A stretch of 40,439 nt of DNA from the NCBI GenBank assembly GCA_047921175.1, contig JBLRWQ010000023.1, positions 1-40,439 of the forward strand, written 5' to 3'. Shown piece by piece: positions 7,407 through 15,803 of this stretch (the stretch's first letter is position 1; every line of letters begins with the position of its first letter). A program made the translations under genes and the position numbers. This stretch comes from T1Sed10-7 sp047921175. Its GTDB lineage: Bacteria; Actinomycetota; Nitriliruptoria; Nitriliruptorales; Nitriliruptoraceae. A model generated the notes under the pieces. It worked only from the letters and a program-made list of their open reading frames with translations. It had not been told where the DNA came from and did no database searches.

Positions 7407-8327
7407 CTACCGGGCGGCTGTGCCGTCATCGAGGCGCCGCCCGTCCTCGTCCAGGACGTCCCGCCAGGAGCGGGTGGGTGTCCAGCCGAGCAGGCGCTCG
7501 GCCTTCGAGGAGTCGATGCCCGAGCGACCGGCGTCGGCTCGGAGCGTGGTGGCCTCGAGGTTGCGCACCTCGATGCCGGCATCGGGGAAGGCCGCGGCGA
7601 CGAGGTCCGCGAGGTGCCAGGTCGTGGCGTTCTCGGGCTGGGCGACGTAGAGCACCTCGTGGCCGGACAGCTCCACCTCGACAGCGAGGCGGATGGCGAC
7701 CGCCAGGTCCTCGTTGTCGGTGTAGGCCCAGAAGCCGAGCGAGGGCTGGGTCGGTTCGCGGACGAGCGGGCCGAGGTTGCGCTCGTAGTCCTCCGCGTCC
7801 CGCTGGACCCAGGACGGACGGATCGTCACGACCGACAGCTCCGAACGGGCGATCGCGGCGTCACACCACTGTTCGATGACCAGCTTGCCGAACCCGTAGG
7901 GGTCCTGCGGCGCGCACGGGGTCTGTTCGTCGATGGGCAGGGAGGCCGGCAGGATCCGTCGCTCCGCGAAGACGAACCCCGTGACCGTCTCGCTGGAGAC
8001 GTTCACCAGGCGGGGCACCTGCCAGCGCACGCAGGCCTCGACGACGTTGAACGCCGCCATGACGTTGTTGGCGAAGACGACGTGCGGGGCATGGTGGAGC
8101 GGTACGGGGATGGCCGCAGCGTGGACGACCGCGTCCATCCCCCGCACGATCGCGTACGCCACCCCGGCGTCGGTCAGGTCCGCCTGCAGGTAGTGCGCGT
8201 TCGCCGGTGGTGCGCCCTCGGTCGGGGCGCCCCGGTCGGTGGCGATCACCTCGTGGCCGGCACGTTGCAGCTCCGCGACGGCGGCGATGCCGACCTTGCC
8301 GCGTGCTCCGGTCACCAGCACCCGCAT
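7407..8327 (-). CDS. NAD(P)-dependent epimerase/dehydratase (extended SDR)
   Basis: A 306-residue Rossmann enzyme. The nucleotide-binding motif TGARGKVG is at residues 6-13, the acidic residue after beta-2 (ATDRG, D31) suggests NAD preference, the active-site Ser lies in NVSSETV (111-112) and the catalytic pair YGFGK is Y144/K148. This is the usual arrangement and length of extended short-chain dehydrogenases acting on nucleotide sugars or similar. The substrate cannot be told from sequence. The start has GGGAG seven bases upstream. It lies upstream-to-tail with the aldo/keto reductase on the same strand, 40 bp apart, so the two may be cotranscribed. Confidence 0.9.
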   Translation of the reverse strand: MRVLVTGARGKVGIAAVAELQRAGHEVIATDRGAPTEGAPPANAHYLQADLTDAGVAYAIVRGMDAVVHAAAIPVPLHHAPHVVFANNVMAAFNVVEACVRWQVPRLVNVSSETVTGFVFAERRILPASLPIDEQTPCAPQDPYGFGKLVIEQWCDAAIARSELSVVTIRPSWVQRDAEDYERNLGPLVREPTQPSLGFWAYTDNEDLAVAIRLAVEVELSGHEVLYVAQPENATTWHLADLVAAAFPDAGIEVRNLEATTLRADAGRSGIDSSKAERLLGWTPTRSWRDVLDEDGRRLDDGTAAR

Positions 8328-8367
8328 GGTTGCTCCCGTCCGAGGCGGCTCCGCCCGTCAGGCCGGG

Positions 8368-9402
8368 TCAGCGACCTCCGCTGACCGTCCGGCTGCGCTG
8401 TTCCTGACCTTGCATGCCGTAGGGGTAGCCGGCTGCGCCGGGATCGCTCACCCGGTCGAGCAGGGCGGTCTCCTCGTCATCGAGGTGCAACCCGGCGGCG
8501 CCGAGGTTGTCGGTGAGCTGTTCCAGGGTGCGGGCACCGAGGATCACCGAGGTGACCTGCGGCCGGTCCGCGACCCACGCCAGCGCGACCTGCGCCATGG
8601 AGGCCCCACGTCCGTCCGCGACCTGGCGGACCGCCTCGATGACGTCCCAGGTGCGCTGGTCGGCACTGCGCCGGTCGTAGGCCTCCAGGCCGCGATCCGG
8701 GTCCTCGCCGAGGCGGCTCGCCCCCGTCGGGCGCTCGTCGGGCCGGTACTTGCCCGTCAACCAGCCGCCCGCCAGCGGCGACCACGGCAGGATCCCGAGA
8801 CCGTTGGCCTCGCAGGCGGGCACGATCTCCCACTCGAGCTCACGGCCGAGCAGGTTGTAGTGCGGCTGCAGCGTCACCGGCACCGACCAGCCGTTGAACT
8901 CGGCCAGATCCACCGCCTGCTGCAGCTGCCAGCCGGTGAAGTTCGACAGCCCCACGTACCGGATCTTGCCGGCCGACACCGCATCGTCGAGGAACCGCAG
9001 CGTCTCCTCCAGCGGGGTCAGCGGATCCCAGGCGTGGACCTGGTACAGGTCGATCGTGTCCACCTGCAGCCGGCGCAACGAGGCATCGAGTGCCATCGAC
9101 AGGTGCCGCCGCGACAGCCCGAGATCGTTCGGCCCGTCGCCGGTCGGGAAACGCCCCTTGGACGCGAGCACGACCTGGTCGCGGATGTCCGCGGGTGCGC
9201 TGGTCAGCCACCGGCCGATGATCGCCTCCGACTCGGTGCCGGCGTACACGTCGGCGGTGTCGATGAAGGTCCCACCGGCCTCCACGAACGCATCGAGCTG
9301 GGCGACCGAGCCAGCCTCGTCCGCTTCCTGGCCGAAGGTCATCGTCCCGAGGCACAGCGACGACACGACACAGCCACTGCGTCCGAGCAGGCGGTACTCC
9401 AT
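8368..9402 (-). CDS. Aldo/keto reductase
   Basis: A 344-residue TIM-barrel oxidoreductase with the full catalytic tetrad: D48 (FIDTAD), Y53 (DVYAGTES), K82 (LASKGRF) and H123 (DLYQVHAWD). The N-terminus LGRSGCVVSSLCLGTMTFG is typical of the AKR11/YajO-like group of NADPH-dependent reductases. I chose ATG 9402, which has GGAG eight bases upstream; an upstream start at 9453 would add 17 residues without support. Its neighbour is the SDR epimerase downstream. The divergent NERD helicase gene starts 107 bp away. Confidence 0.93.
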   Translation of the reverse strand: MEYRLLGRSGCVVSSLCLGTMTFGQEADEAGSVAQLDAFVEAGGTFIDTADVYAGTESEAIIGRWLTSAPADIRDQVVLASKGRFPTGDGPNDLGLSRRHLSMALDASLRRLQVDTIDLYQVHAWDPLTPLEETLRFLDDAVSAGKIRYVGLSNFTGWQLQQAVDLAEFNGWSVPVTLQPHYNLLGRELEWEIVPACEANGLGILPWSPLAGGWLTGKYRPDERPTGASRLGEDPDRGLEAYDRRSADQRTWDVIEAVRQVADGRGASMAQVALAWVADRPQVTSVILGARTLEQLTDNLGAAGLHLDDEETALLDRVSDPGAAGYPYGMQGQEQRSRTVSGGR

Positions 9403-9509
9403 GGAGCGGTCTCCGGTGTCGGCGATACCTCGACCGTAGTCGTCACGCGGCATCCGCAGCCGCCCCGGGGTCGAGCACTACGATCCAGCCCAGCAGCGAG
9501 GGGAGCAGC

Positions 9510-11216
9510 GTGGGGAGCTCCATCCCGGAGGAGCCACGGTGGGCGCCGGACACGGTGCCCGCGGAACGGGCGCTGTGGCGTTGGGCGGTCGAGCAGCTGC
9601 ATGACCGCGTGCTCATCCTCCCCCAGGTTGCGATGACCGTCGGGCAGGGCGGGCGCGCGACCGAGGCGGAGGCCGATCTCGTCCTGCTCGATCCGATGCA
9701 CGGGGTGACCGTGGTCGAGGTCAAGGGTGGGACCCTGCTCTACGACGCTCGCCGCGCTGTCTGGCGTCGGCGCGAGGCAGGCGCCGCCGCGATCCGCGAT
9801 CCCGTCCAGCAGGCGAAGCGCACCCGCTCCGTGGTGGAGGCGGCGATCCGGGCCGGGGGGCTCGCCACCTCGCCACTGGCGCTGCGATGGGCGGTCGCGA
9901 CCCCCGAGTGTCGGCTCGAGGCACCGGGGGAGCCGGTGCTGGACGAAGCCCAGCTGTGGGATGCGCTCGCCGCCGACCAGCTCGAGGTGCTCTACCGGCG
10001 AACCTGCGGCCGCCTGGCCGGTGGGGAGCGATCGCTCGGGGAGGAGGCCGCGGCGCGCATCGCCAGCATGCTGCGCGGCCGCACCCGCGAGGGTCACCCG
10101 ACGCTGGCTGTCGCCGTGGACGAGCACGAGGCCCAGGTTCGGTTCCACACCGAGTCGCATCGCAACGTCCTGCGTCGGTTCGCGACCCATCCGCAGGTGC
10201 TGGTGCGGGGTGCGGCCGGCACCGGCAAGACCGTGCTCGCGCTCGAGGCCGCCGTGCAGTTCGCCTCGCTCGGGCAGCGGGTACTGCTGGTGTGCTGGAA
10301 CGTGGCGCTGGCGAGATGGCTGCGGGAGGAGCTACGCGAGCAGTTGGCGGCGATCGGCAGCCCGGCTGCGGCCCTCGTCACCGGCGATGCCGACGGCCGC
10401 GTGGTGGTGGGCAACGTGGTCGCCCTGGCCGAGCAGGGACTGCAGGAGGCGCCGGATGAGGACCTCGACGCCTGGTACCACGAGCACCTCCCCGGGCGGC
10501 TCACCCCGGCGCTCACCGCCGGCGAGTTCGATGTCGTCGTCCTGGATGAGGCTCAGGACCTCAGTGAGCTGTGGGTGCTCGCGGTCGCGTCGCTGCTCGC
10601 GAAGCACGGCCGCTGGTACGCCTTCGCCGATGCGCAGCAGGACCTCTTCCACGCCGATGCCGCGCTCCCCGACCTCCTCGATGTCCAGCACGAGCTGCGC
10701 GAGAACTTCCGCAACTCCCGCGCGATCGCGAGTTTCGCGGCAGCCTTCGGCGAGGTGGAGCTCGACTGTGTGACCGGCGACGGTCCCGCGGTGCGGTTCG
10801 TCGCGGTCGACCACGCCGAGGTGGTGGACGCGACCGATGCGGTCGCGCGGCGGCTGCAACGTGACGAGCGGATCGCCGACCGTGACCTGGCGGTGCTGTG
10901 GCTGTTCCACAACCCGTGGCGTGGCGACGCCGAGCGGCTGGCGGCCGCGGCGCTGACGGGGGAGCGGGTCACCACGAACAGCGCGTCCTTCAAGGGCATG
11001 GAGCGGCCCGTGGTCGTGCTCGGCCTGGACGCGGATCCGTCCCGCGCGGATCGGGGGGAGGTGGTGGCGCGGGCGATCTACGCCGCGGCGACCCGGGCCC
11101 GGTCGCTGCTCGTGGTGGTCGGGGACCCGGTGACGGCGGACGCGCTCGGGTTCTCCGACCTCGGCGAGCGGTTGCGTGACGCTCGAGACGCGCCGCCCGA
11201 TGTCGTCAGCAGGTGA
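9510..11216 (+). CDS. NERD-domain SF1-type DNA helicase
   Basis: A 568-residue protein with a GTG start behind AGGGGAG. Residues about 20-130 match a NERD (nuclease-related) domain, with EAEADLVLLDPMHGVTVVEVKGG carrying the E/D...E-K nuclease-like pattern. A UvrD-like ATPase follows: Walker A GAAGTGKT near residue 234 and Walker B VVVLDEAQDL near 345. The C-terminal helicase motif ATRARSLLVVVGDP lies near 530. NERD-helicases are thought to process DNA and occur singly or in defence-related loci. Here it is isolated, divergent from a reductase, with no partner gene visible. Confidence 0.88.
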   Translation: MGSSIPEEPRWAPDTVPAERALWRWAVEQLHDRVLILPQVAMTVGQGGRATEAEADLVLLDPMHGVTVVEVKGGTLLYDARRAVWRRREAGAAAIRDPVQQAKRTRSVVEAAIRAGGLATSPLALRWAVATPECRLEAPGEPVLDEAQLWDALAADQLEVLYRRTCGRLAGGERSLGEEAAARIASMLRGRTREGHPTLAVAVDEHEAQVRFHTESHRNVLRRFATHPQVLVRGAAGTGKTVLALEAAVQFASLGQRVLLVCWNVALARWLREELREQLAAIGSPAAALVTGDADGRVVVGNVVALAEQGLQEAPDEDLDAWYHEHLPGRLTPALTAGEFDVVVLDEAQDLSELWVLAVASLLAKHGRWYAFADAQQDLFHADAALPDLLDVQHELRENFRNSRAIASFAAAFGEVELDCVTGDGPAVRFVAVDHAEVVDATDAVARRLQRDERIADRDLAVLWLFHNPWRGDAERLAAAALTGERVTTNSASFKGMERPVVVLGLDADPSRADRGEVVARAIYAAATRARSLLVVVGDPVTADALGFSDLGERLRDARDAPPDVVSR

Positions 11217-11275
11217 CGGACCAGCCGGCTCTGCGCGGCCTGGCCAAGCTGCCCTCGGGGGCCGCGCTCCGCGGC

Positions 11276-11890
11276 TCAGGCGGCGATGCTCGGGGGCACG
11301 GGCCCGACCGCAACCGCATCCTCGGAGCGGCCGATCGCGTCGAGGTCGGTGCGACCTGCTGCGAGGTCGACGAGCGACGTCACCAGCCGTTCGAGCCGCC
11401 GCCGAAGTTCCGGGTCCTGGAGCCGGCCGTCGTCGCCGAGCGCCTGGTCGGCCCGGGCGACAGGGAGTTCGAGCGGGACGACCCGGGCGCCGATGCGGTC
11501 GCTGATGCGACGGGTCTCGGCCTGGGCCCAGGCGGCCCCGAAGCGGCTCGGGCTCGCACCGATCACCGCGAGCGCCTTGCCGGCGAGCACGGCGTCCCCG
11601 GCTGGGCGGGAGGCCCAGTCGAGCGCGTTCTTCAGGGGTCCGGTCACCGATCCGTTGTACTCCGGGCTCGCGACCAGGATGGCGTCCGCCGCGGCGATCG
11701 CATCGTGGAAGGCGCGCACGGCCTCGGGCAGCGGATCCTCCTCGAGATCCTCGTCGAACAGTGGCAGCTCGCCGACCAGCGAGGGGATCCGCAGGGTGGC
11801 GCCGTCGGGCAGCAGCCGGCCGGCCTCCTCGAGCAGTCGTCGGTTGAGGGAGCCGGCTCGTAGGCTCCCGCAGAGACCGAGGATGTGCAT
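11276..11890 (-). CDS. NAD(P)H-dependent FMN reductase
   Basis: A 204-residue flavodoxin-fold protein. The N-terminus LGLCGSLRAGSLNRRLL is the phosphate-binding loop of the NADPH-dependent FMN reductase (SsuE/ChrR-like) family, and VASPEYNGSVTGPLKNALDW (about residues 73-92) is the second conserved flavin-binding segment. These enzymes reduce FMN, quinones or metals. The last 25 residues are a low-complexity tail. A ribosome binding site AGGAGC precedes the ATG. Confidence 0.92.
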   Translation of the reverse strand: MHILGLCGSLRAGSLNRRLLEEAGRLLPDGATLRIPSLVGELPLFDEDLEEDPLPEAVRAFHDAIAAADAILVASPEYNGSVTGPLKNALDWASRPAGDAVLAGKALAVIGASPSRFGAAWAQAETRRISDRIGARVVPLELPVARADQALGDDGRLQDPELRRRLERLVTSLVDLAAGRTDLDAIGRSEDAVAVGPVPPSIAA

Positions 11891-11951
11891 GGAAGCTCCT
11901 AGGGTCGTGGACAGGAGGGGTTCGGAAACGCAGCCCGGTCAGACGTACAGC

Positions 11952-11973
11952 CCGACGGATCCGTACCCGTCGG
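11952..11973. repeat. Hairpin in the 115-bp gap before the small membrane protein
   Basis: CCGACGG (11952-11958) and CCGTCGG (11967-11973) form a perfect 7-bp stem with an 8-base loop. It lies between the divergently oriented FMN reductase and the membrane protein. It could be an operator or a leader structure. Confidence 0.35.
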
Positions 11974-12004
11974 CCCCGAGCAACAGACCCGCTGGAGGAA
12001 CGAC

Positions 12005-12247
12005 GTGCTTCACACGCCCGGTCCCGGTTCGTCGTTCCCGCAGCCGGAGCGGCTCCCGGTGACGACGTTGCTGATGGTCGCGCTGCTCGCGGCCGGCCTG
12101 CTCACCTTCGGCCTGCTGTTCGTGCTGCTGGCGCTGGTGCTCGCCGGGCCGGGCCTGGCGGTGATCACGGCGGTCGGGTACACGCTCGGCTCGGGGATCT
12201 TCCTCGCCCGCCTGGCAGGCTCCCTGCGTGCTGGGCCGGGCCGTTGA
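12005..12247 (+). CDS. Small membrane protein with two transmembrane helices
   Basis: An 80-residue protein with a GTG start six bases after GGAGG. Two hydrophobic segments (about residues 20-45 and 46-67) with a short turn around AGPGLAVI predict a helical hairpin in the membrane. The N-terminus is Pro-rich and the C-terminus basic (ARLAGSLRAGPGR). No family was recognised. It slightly overlaps the next gene if that gene starts at 12228. Confidence 0.6.
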   Translation: MLHTPGPGSSFPQPERLPVTTLLMVALLAAGLLTFGLLFVLLALVLAGPGLAVITAVGYTLGSGIFLARLAGSLRAGPGR

Positions 12248-12719
12248 GTGGAGGTTGCGCGATCCCACGTCTCGTGACTGGCACACTGCCCGCCGACCAC
12301 GCCGGCGGAGACCGAAGATCAGCACGTCCGACAAGGTCCGGAGCACCTCGACCCAGCAGCTGCTGGGTGTCTACGACGCGGACGGGGGGCTCGTCGGGCA
12401 GGCCCGCTACGTCGTCGGTCACCTGCTCGGCACGGCCGAGTGCGCTCTGTGCGCCATCACGCAGGCGCCACTGCGCCGCACACCCGAGTGGGACCGCATG
12501 GTCGCCGGCCTCGAGCTGCCCCTCGCGGTGGTCCATCGCAACCAGGTGCCCTTCTGGGCCCGGGCGGCGGTGGACGCGGTGCCCCTCCCGGTGATCCTCG
12601 CCCGGACCGTCGACGGGCACGTGATCGACCTGCTCGGGCCGACCGAGCTCGAGGCCTGCGGCGGGTCGGTCTCGACCTTCCGTGATCTGCTCGATGAGGC
12701 GCTGCGCCGGCTCGGTTAG
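12228..12719 (+). CDS. Conserved hypothetical protein with a CxxC motif
   Basis: A protein of up to 163 residues. The part from LLGVYDADGGLVGQARYVVGH onward looks conserved, with a CALC (CxxC) motif and the segment VILARTVDGHVIDLLGPTEL. The N-terminal 35 residues are Arg-rich and may not be translated. The possible starts are GTG 12228 and TTG 12255; neither has a convincing ribosome binding site, so the start is uncertain. The CxxC could bind metal or be redox-active. I know no assigned function for this family. Confidence 0.6.
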   Translation: MLGRAVEWRLRDPTSRDWHTARRPRRRRPKISTSDKVRSTSTQQLLGVYDADGGLVGQARYVVGHLLGTAECALCAITQAPLRRTPEWDRMVAGLELPLAVVHRNQVPFWARAAVDAVPLPVILARTVDGHVIDLLGPTELEACGGSVSTFRDLLDEALRRLG

Positions 12720-13155
12720 CCGCGGCGTCCGGCGACGACCGCCACGGTGTCGCCGGCCGGGTCGAGGGTCGTGCCGTGACATCCGCGAGGCCCTCCTCCG
12801 CGGAGGAGCCCGTGTCGTCGAGCTCCGAGGTCAGCTGCTCGAGCGGCAGGTGCGCCAGCCGGTGGTGCACCCATCGGGTGCGGTGTGGCTCGACGATCAG
12901 GTGCCCGCCCAACGGAACCGGTACGGCATCGTACGGGAACGCCTACGCCACCCCGATGTGGTCGTCGGCCGCCCAGAACCCCGTATCGAGCCGTTCCTCG
13001 ATACGGCAGGTTTCCGGTACGTGTTCGTACCCGTTCATGGAGAGCGCGTCGAGGATCCGTTGCTGCAGGTGCGGGTCGGTCCTCAGTTCCTGCGGACCGC
13101 CGAGCGAGAACGGTGGGGGGCGCCGGGCGAGAGCACGCCGGAGGTCGTCGATGGT
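12718..13155 (-). pseudogene. SAM-dependent methyltransferase remnant with internal deletion, amber stop and frameshift
   Basis: The N-terminal piece reads IDDLRRALARRPPPFSLGG then TDPHLQQRILDAL, as in a family of small-molecule methyltransferases. It then jumps directly to the C-terminal half (EERLDTGFWAADDHIGVA). The Rossmann core with the SAM-binding motif, about 120 residues, is missing. A TAG at 12945-12943 breaks the frame and reading resumes in the same frame (AFPYDAVPVPLGGHLIVEP). A missing base in the C run at 12774-12775 shifts the end, after which the expected C-terminus (GTTLDPAGDTVAVVAG) appears. The gene cannot be functional. Sequencing error could explain the last two lesions but not the deletion. 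Confidence 0.65.
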
Positions 13156-13282
13156 GTGGGTCCTGGGTGAGTGGCCCTGATGGCCGAGGCCGGCGACGGA
13201 GCGGTGGCTCGAGGGCGCGTGCAGACCGGCGTGCGGCGGCGGCTGCAACCTGGTCCCGGTGGGAGGTCCAGATGCGGGCGGA

Positions 13283-13320
13283 CGGGGACGAGCGGGAAAG
13301 AGCGGGGACGAGCGGGGACG
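13283..13320. repeat. Short tandem repeat, 20-bp period
   Basis: CGGGGACGAGCGGG occurs at 13283-13296 and 13303-13316, and CGGGGACG again at 13313-13320. It lies in the 210-bp gap between the methyltransferase remnant and the SixA-methyltransferase gene. No role is apparent. Confidence 0.5.
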
Positions 13321-13365
13321 TTCGCCCGCGTGGAACGCCGGTGATGGTCCCCGACCCGGGCGGGA

Positions 13366-14658
13366 TCAGGGGATGTCCCACCACAGGGTGGTGGTGGGCC
13401 GTTCGGGCGGCTGCGGGTGGGCGGCGAGCGCGGCACGGAGCTCGTCATCCCGGGAGGGGGCGAGCCGGAGCCGGGTGCGGGCGAAGCGCAGCGGCTCATC
13501 GCCCTGGTCGCCCGCGGTCCGGCGGGGCTTGGTCCAGTGCTCGACCTGGACGTCGTAGCCGGCCTCGCGCACGACCGCCGCGGCGTCGTCGGAGGTCGGT
13601 CCGACCGGCCGCTCGATGCCGTGGAGCTCCCGCCACAGCGGGGTCAGCCACGTCAGCGGGTGGTGCTGCGGGAGCTCGAGCACCACCCGGCGTCGTGCCC
13701 GGCGCGTCAGCGCCGCCACGAACGGGAGCAGGTCCCAGATGCCGTAGGCGACGTTGTGGCAGACCGCCACCTCGACGTCCGGGACCCGGTCGGCGTCGTC
13801 CGGCCACGATCCTTCCACCGTCGTGACCAGCGCGCCCCTGGCGGTCGCGCGGTCCGCGAAGGCGGCGAGCATGTCCGCCTGCGGGTCGAGGCCGACGAGC
13901 CGCCCGGCCGGGGGGACCAGCGGCAGGCTGCCGGCGCCGGCGCCGCAGCCGACGTCCAGCACCGCGTCCCCGTCGCGCAGCGCCTCCGTCGCTCGCTGCC
14001 GCGACGGCGCGTCGACGAGGTCCGTGTGGTCGGCGATGGCCGCGAACCGCGCCACGTCGAACCGCTGCTGTTCCGTGGACAGGGCCGGCAGGTGGTCCGG
14101 GACCTGCCACCCCGCCAGCTCCTCCGCCCACCGGGTGGCCGCATCGGGCAGGGCCTTCGGGACGAGCAGGACGTCGAGGTGGCACGCCCCCGGCTGGAGC
14201 GCCGACCACGGTGCGGAGAAGCTCAGCTGCGCCAGGGCACCGGTCGGCACCTTCGTGCGGAGCTGGCGACCGGCCGCCGGGGTCGCGTCGCCCGCCAGCA
14301 GGTCGAGGAGACCCTCGACCTCGGGGTTGTGGCCGATCAGCAGGACGTCGCCGGCGTCGTTCCCGACGTTGCGGCAGCGCGCCAGGAGCTCCTCCTCCTC
14401 GGCGCCGTAGAGCGCCGGGTCGACCACCACCTCGATGTCGGCCGGGAGCGCGTCGCGGACACCGTCGAGGGTGGCGCGGGTGCGCGCGGCGGAGGAGCAC
14501 AGGACGTGGGTGACGTCGCTGCCTCGCACGGCGAGGACGCGGCGCAGTTCGGGCAGGGTGCGCTCACCGCGGGGGTTCAGTGGCCGGTCGTGATCAGCCA
14601 GGGTCGGGTCGTCCCAGCTCGACTTGGCGTGCCGCAGCACCAGCAGCCGTCGCAGCAT
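13366..14658 (-). CDS. SixA-type phosphohistidine phosphatase fused to a SAM-dependent methyltransferase
   Basis: A 430-residue two-domain protein. Residues 1-165 are a SixA-like histidine phosphatase: the phospho-accepting LRHAK (H10) and the second His in LLIGHNPEVEGL (H110). Residues about 172-430 are a class I methyltransferase with motif I VLDVGCGAGAG (233-243) and acidic motif II LVGLDPQADM (D258), followed by a typical C-terminal half (AYGIWDLLPFVAAL). I chose ATG 14658; the longer start at 14709 adds 17 residues that do not resemble SixA. There is no stop or shift between the domains. SixA normally stands alone at about 160 residues. The fusion could join phosphatase and methylation steps, or result from a deletion that merged neighbours. 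Confidence 0.82.
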   Translation of the reverse strand: MLRRLLVLRHAKSSWDDPTLADHDRPLNPRGERTLPELRRVLAVRGSDVTHVLCSSAARTRATLDGVRDALPADIEVVVDPALYGAEEEELLARCRNVGNDAGDVLLIGHNPEVEGLLDLLAGDATPAAGRQLRTKVPTGALAQLSFSAPWSALQPGACHLDVLLVPKALPDAATRWAEELAGWQVPDHLPALSTEQQRFDVARFAAIADHTDLVDAPSRQRATEALRDGDAVLDVGCGAGAGSLPLVPPAGRLVGLDPQADMLAAFADRATARGALVTTVEGSWPDDADRVPDVEVAVCHNVAYGIWDLLPFVAALTRRARRRVVLELPQHHPLTWLTPLWRELHGIERPVGPTSDDAAAVVREAGYDVQVEHWTKPRRTAGDQGDEPLRFARTRLRLAPSRDDELRAALAAHPQPPERPTTTLWWDIP

Positions 14659-14850
14659 GCATGTCCGTTCTGGCGGGTCCGGCGGACCGTGGGCGGTCGC
14701 TCGGTCCACGGTAGGTCACCGGTGCCCGGTCGTGAGCCGTCCGCGGCGAGGTCCGAGGCCCCGTGCGCCCTGGACGTGCTGTCCTTGCCGAGGTGGTCCG
14801 GGTATCGGCAGACTCGACCGCCGACCGATCCGCGGAGGAGGAGGAGCGAG

Positions 14851-15543
14851 ATGTCCGACACACCGCGAGGAACGACGCCGGCCCCGATCACGATCCGTCC
14901 GGTCGTCGCCGAGCAGCTCGCTGCCGCCGCGGATCTGCTCGCCCGTGGGTTCGCGGAGGAGCCGGGGAACGTGGCCCTGCTACCCGACCCCGCGGCACGG
15001 CATCGGCTGATGGCCGCCGGAGCCCGCTCGGTGCTGCGGCGCACGATCCCCCACGGGACGGTGCACGCGGCGGCGGTCGGCGACGAGCTGGCGGCGATCG
15101 CGATCTGGGAGGCCCCCGGTGTCCCGTCACTGACGGTCCGTGGGGCGATCGGTGCGGTCTCGAGCAAGCTCGGTCAGGCTCCGACGCTGGCCCGGGCCCT
15201 GCCGCACAAGCTGTCGGTCATCGCCGGGTCGATGCGCCCGGCGGTCGGCATGGTCCGGGCGCGCCAGCGCGCGGTCGCGACCGCGTCGACCGGGCTGACG
15301 TGGCACCTGGCCTTCCTCGCGACCGCGCCCGAGCATCGCGGGCGGGGGTTGGCGCGGCAGCTGCTGGAGCGGCAGCTCAGCCGCTGCGACGAGGACGGCG
15401 CGGCCGTGTGGTTGGAGACCACCGACCCGGTCAACCCTCCCATCTACGCGCGTTTCGGGTTCACCACCGTCGCACATGTCGAGGATGCGGCGTGGCTGCC
15501 GGGGCTGTGGGTGATGCGGCGTGAGCCTGGCGGCCCGGCGTGA
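14851..15543 (+). CDS. GNAT-family N-acetyltransferase
   Basis: A 230-residue protein. The acetyl-CoA-binding motif A is clear: LATAPEHRGRGLARQLL (Q/RxxGxG/A pattern). The following YARFGF is the C-terminal GNAT motif B. The ATG follows a GGAGGAGGAGG tract. Substrate unknown; the family includes antibiotic- and metabolite-acetylating enzymes. Its stop overlaps the GTG start of the SDR remnant (GTGA), so the pair was once translationally coupled. Confidence 0.88.
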   Translation: MSDTPRGTTPAPITIRPVVAEQLAAAADLLARGFAEEPGNVALLPDPAARHRLMAAGARSVLRRTIPHGTVHAAAVGDELAAIAIWEAPGVPSLTVRGAIGAVSSKLGQAPTLARALPHKLSVIAGSMRPAVGMVRARQRAVATASTGLTWHLAFLATAPEHRGRGLARQLLERQLSRCDEDGAAVWLETTDPVNPPIYARFGFTTVAHVEDAAWLPGLWVMRREPGGPA

Positions 15544-15796
15544 CCGTCGCGCCGCCGTCCACGGGCGGCCGGGGCCCCGTCGCGGTCGTCACCGGGGCGA
15601 ACCACGGCATCGGGGCGGCGACCGCGGAGCGGCTCGCGAGCCGGGGGGTCCGGGTGCTGGTGACCGGAAGACCGATCGAGGAGGTCCACGACCCGGCCAT
15701 CCCCGACGCGTACGACGTGGCTCGCCGGCGCGATCCGGTGCAGGTCGCTGACCGGATCCGTGGTTGGTCACCGACAACCGGATCGGGCTGCGCTGA
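15540..15796 (+). pseudogene. Short-chain dehydrogenase remnant, core deleted
   Basis: It starts with GTG overlapping the GNAT stop. The N-terminus has the intact cofactor loop VVTGANHGIGAATAERLA and then VLVTGRPIEEVHD and AYDVARRRDPVQVADRIR, clearly an SDR. Instead of the catalytic Ser-Tyr-Lys core there is a short tail. In another frame the last bases read LVTDNRIGLR and end at TGA 15794-15796, which would suit an SDR C-terminus. An internal deletion with frame change is the simplest reading. The exact C-terminal match is inferred. Confidence 0.55.
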
Positions 15797-15803
15797 CCCC
15801 GGC

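Noticed and set aside
13283..13320. Tandem repeat as a CRISPR array
   Set aside because: Only two full units, 20-bp period, no unique spacers and no cas genes.
13417..14850. Plus-strand open frame running into the GNAT gene
   Set aside because: The upstream part is antisense to the SixA-methyltransferase gene. Only the section from ATG 14851, which has a ribosome binding site and GNAT motifs, is coding.
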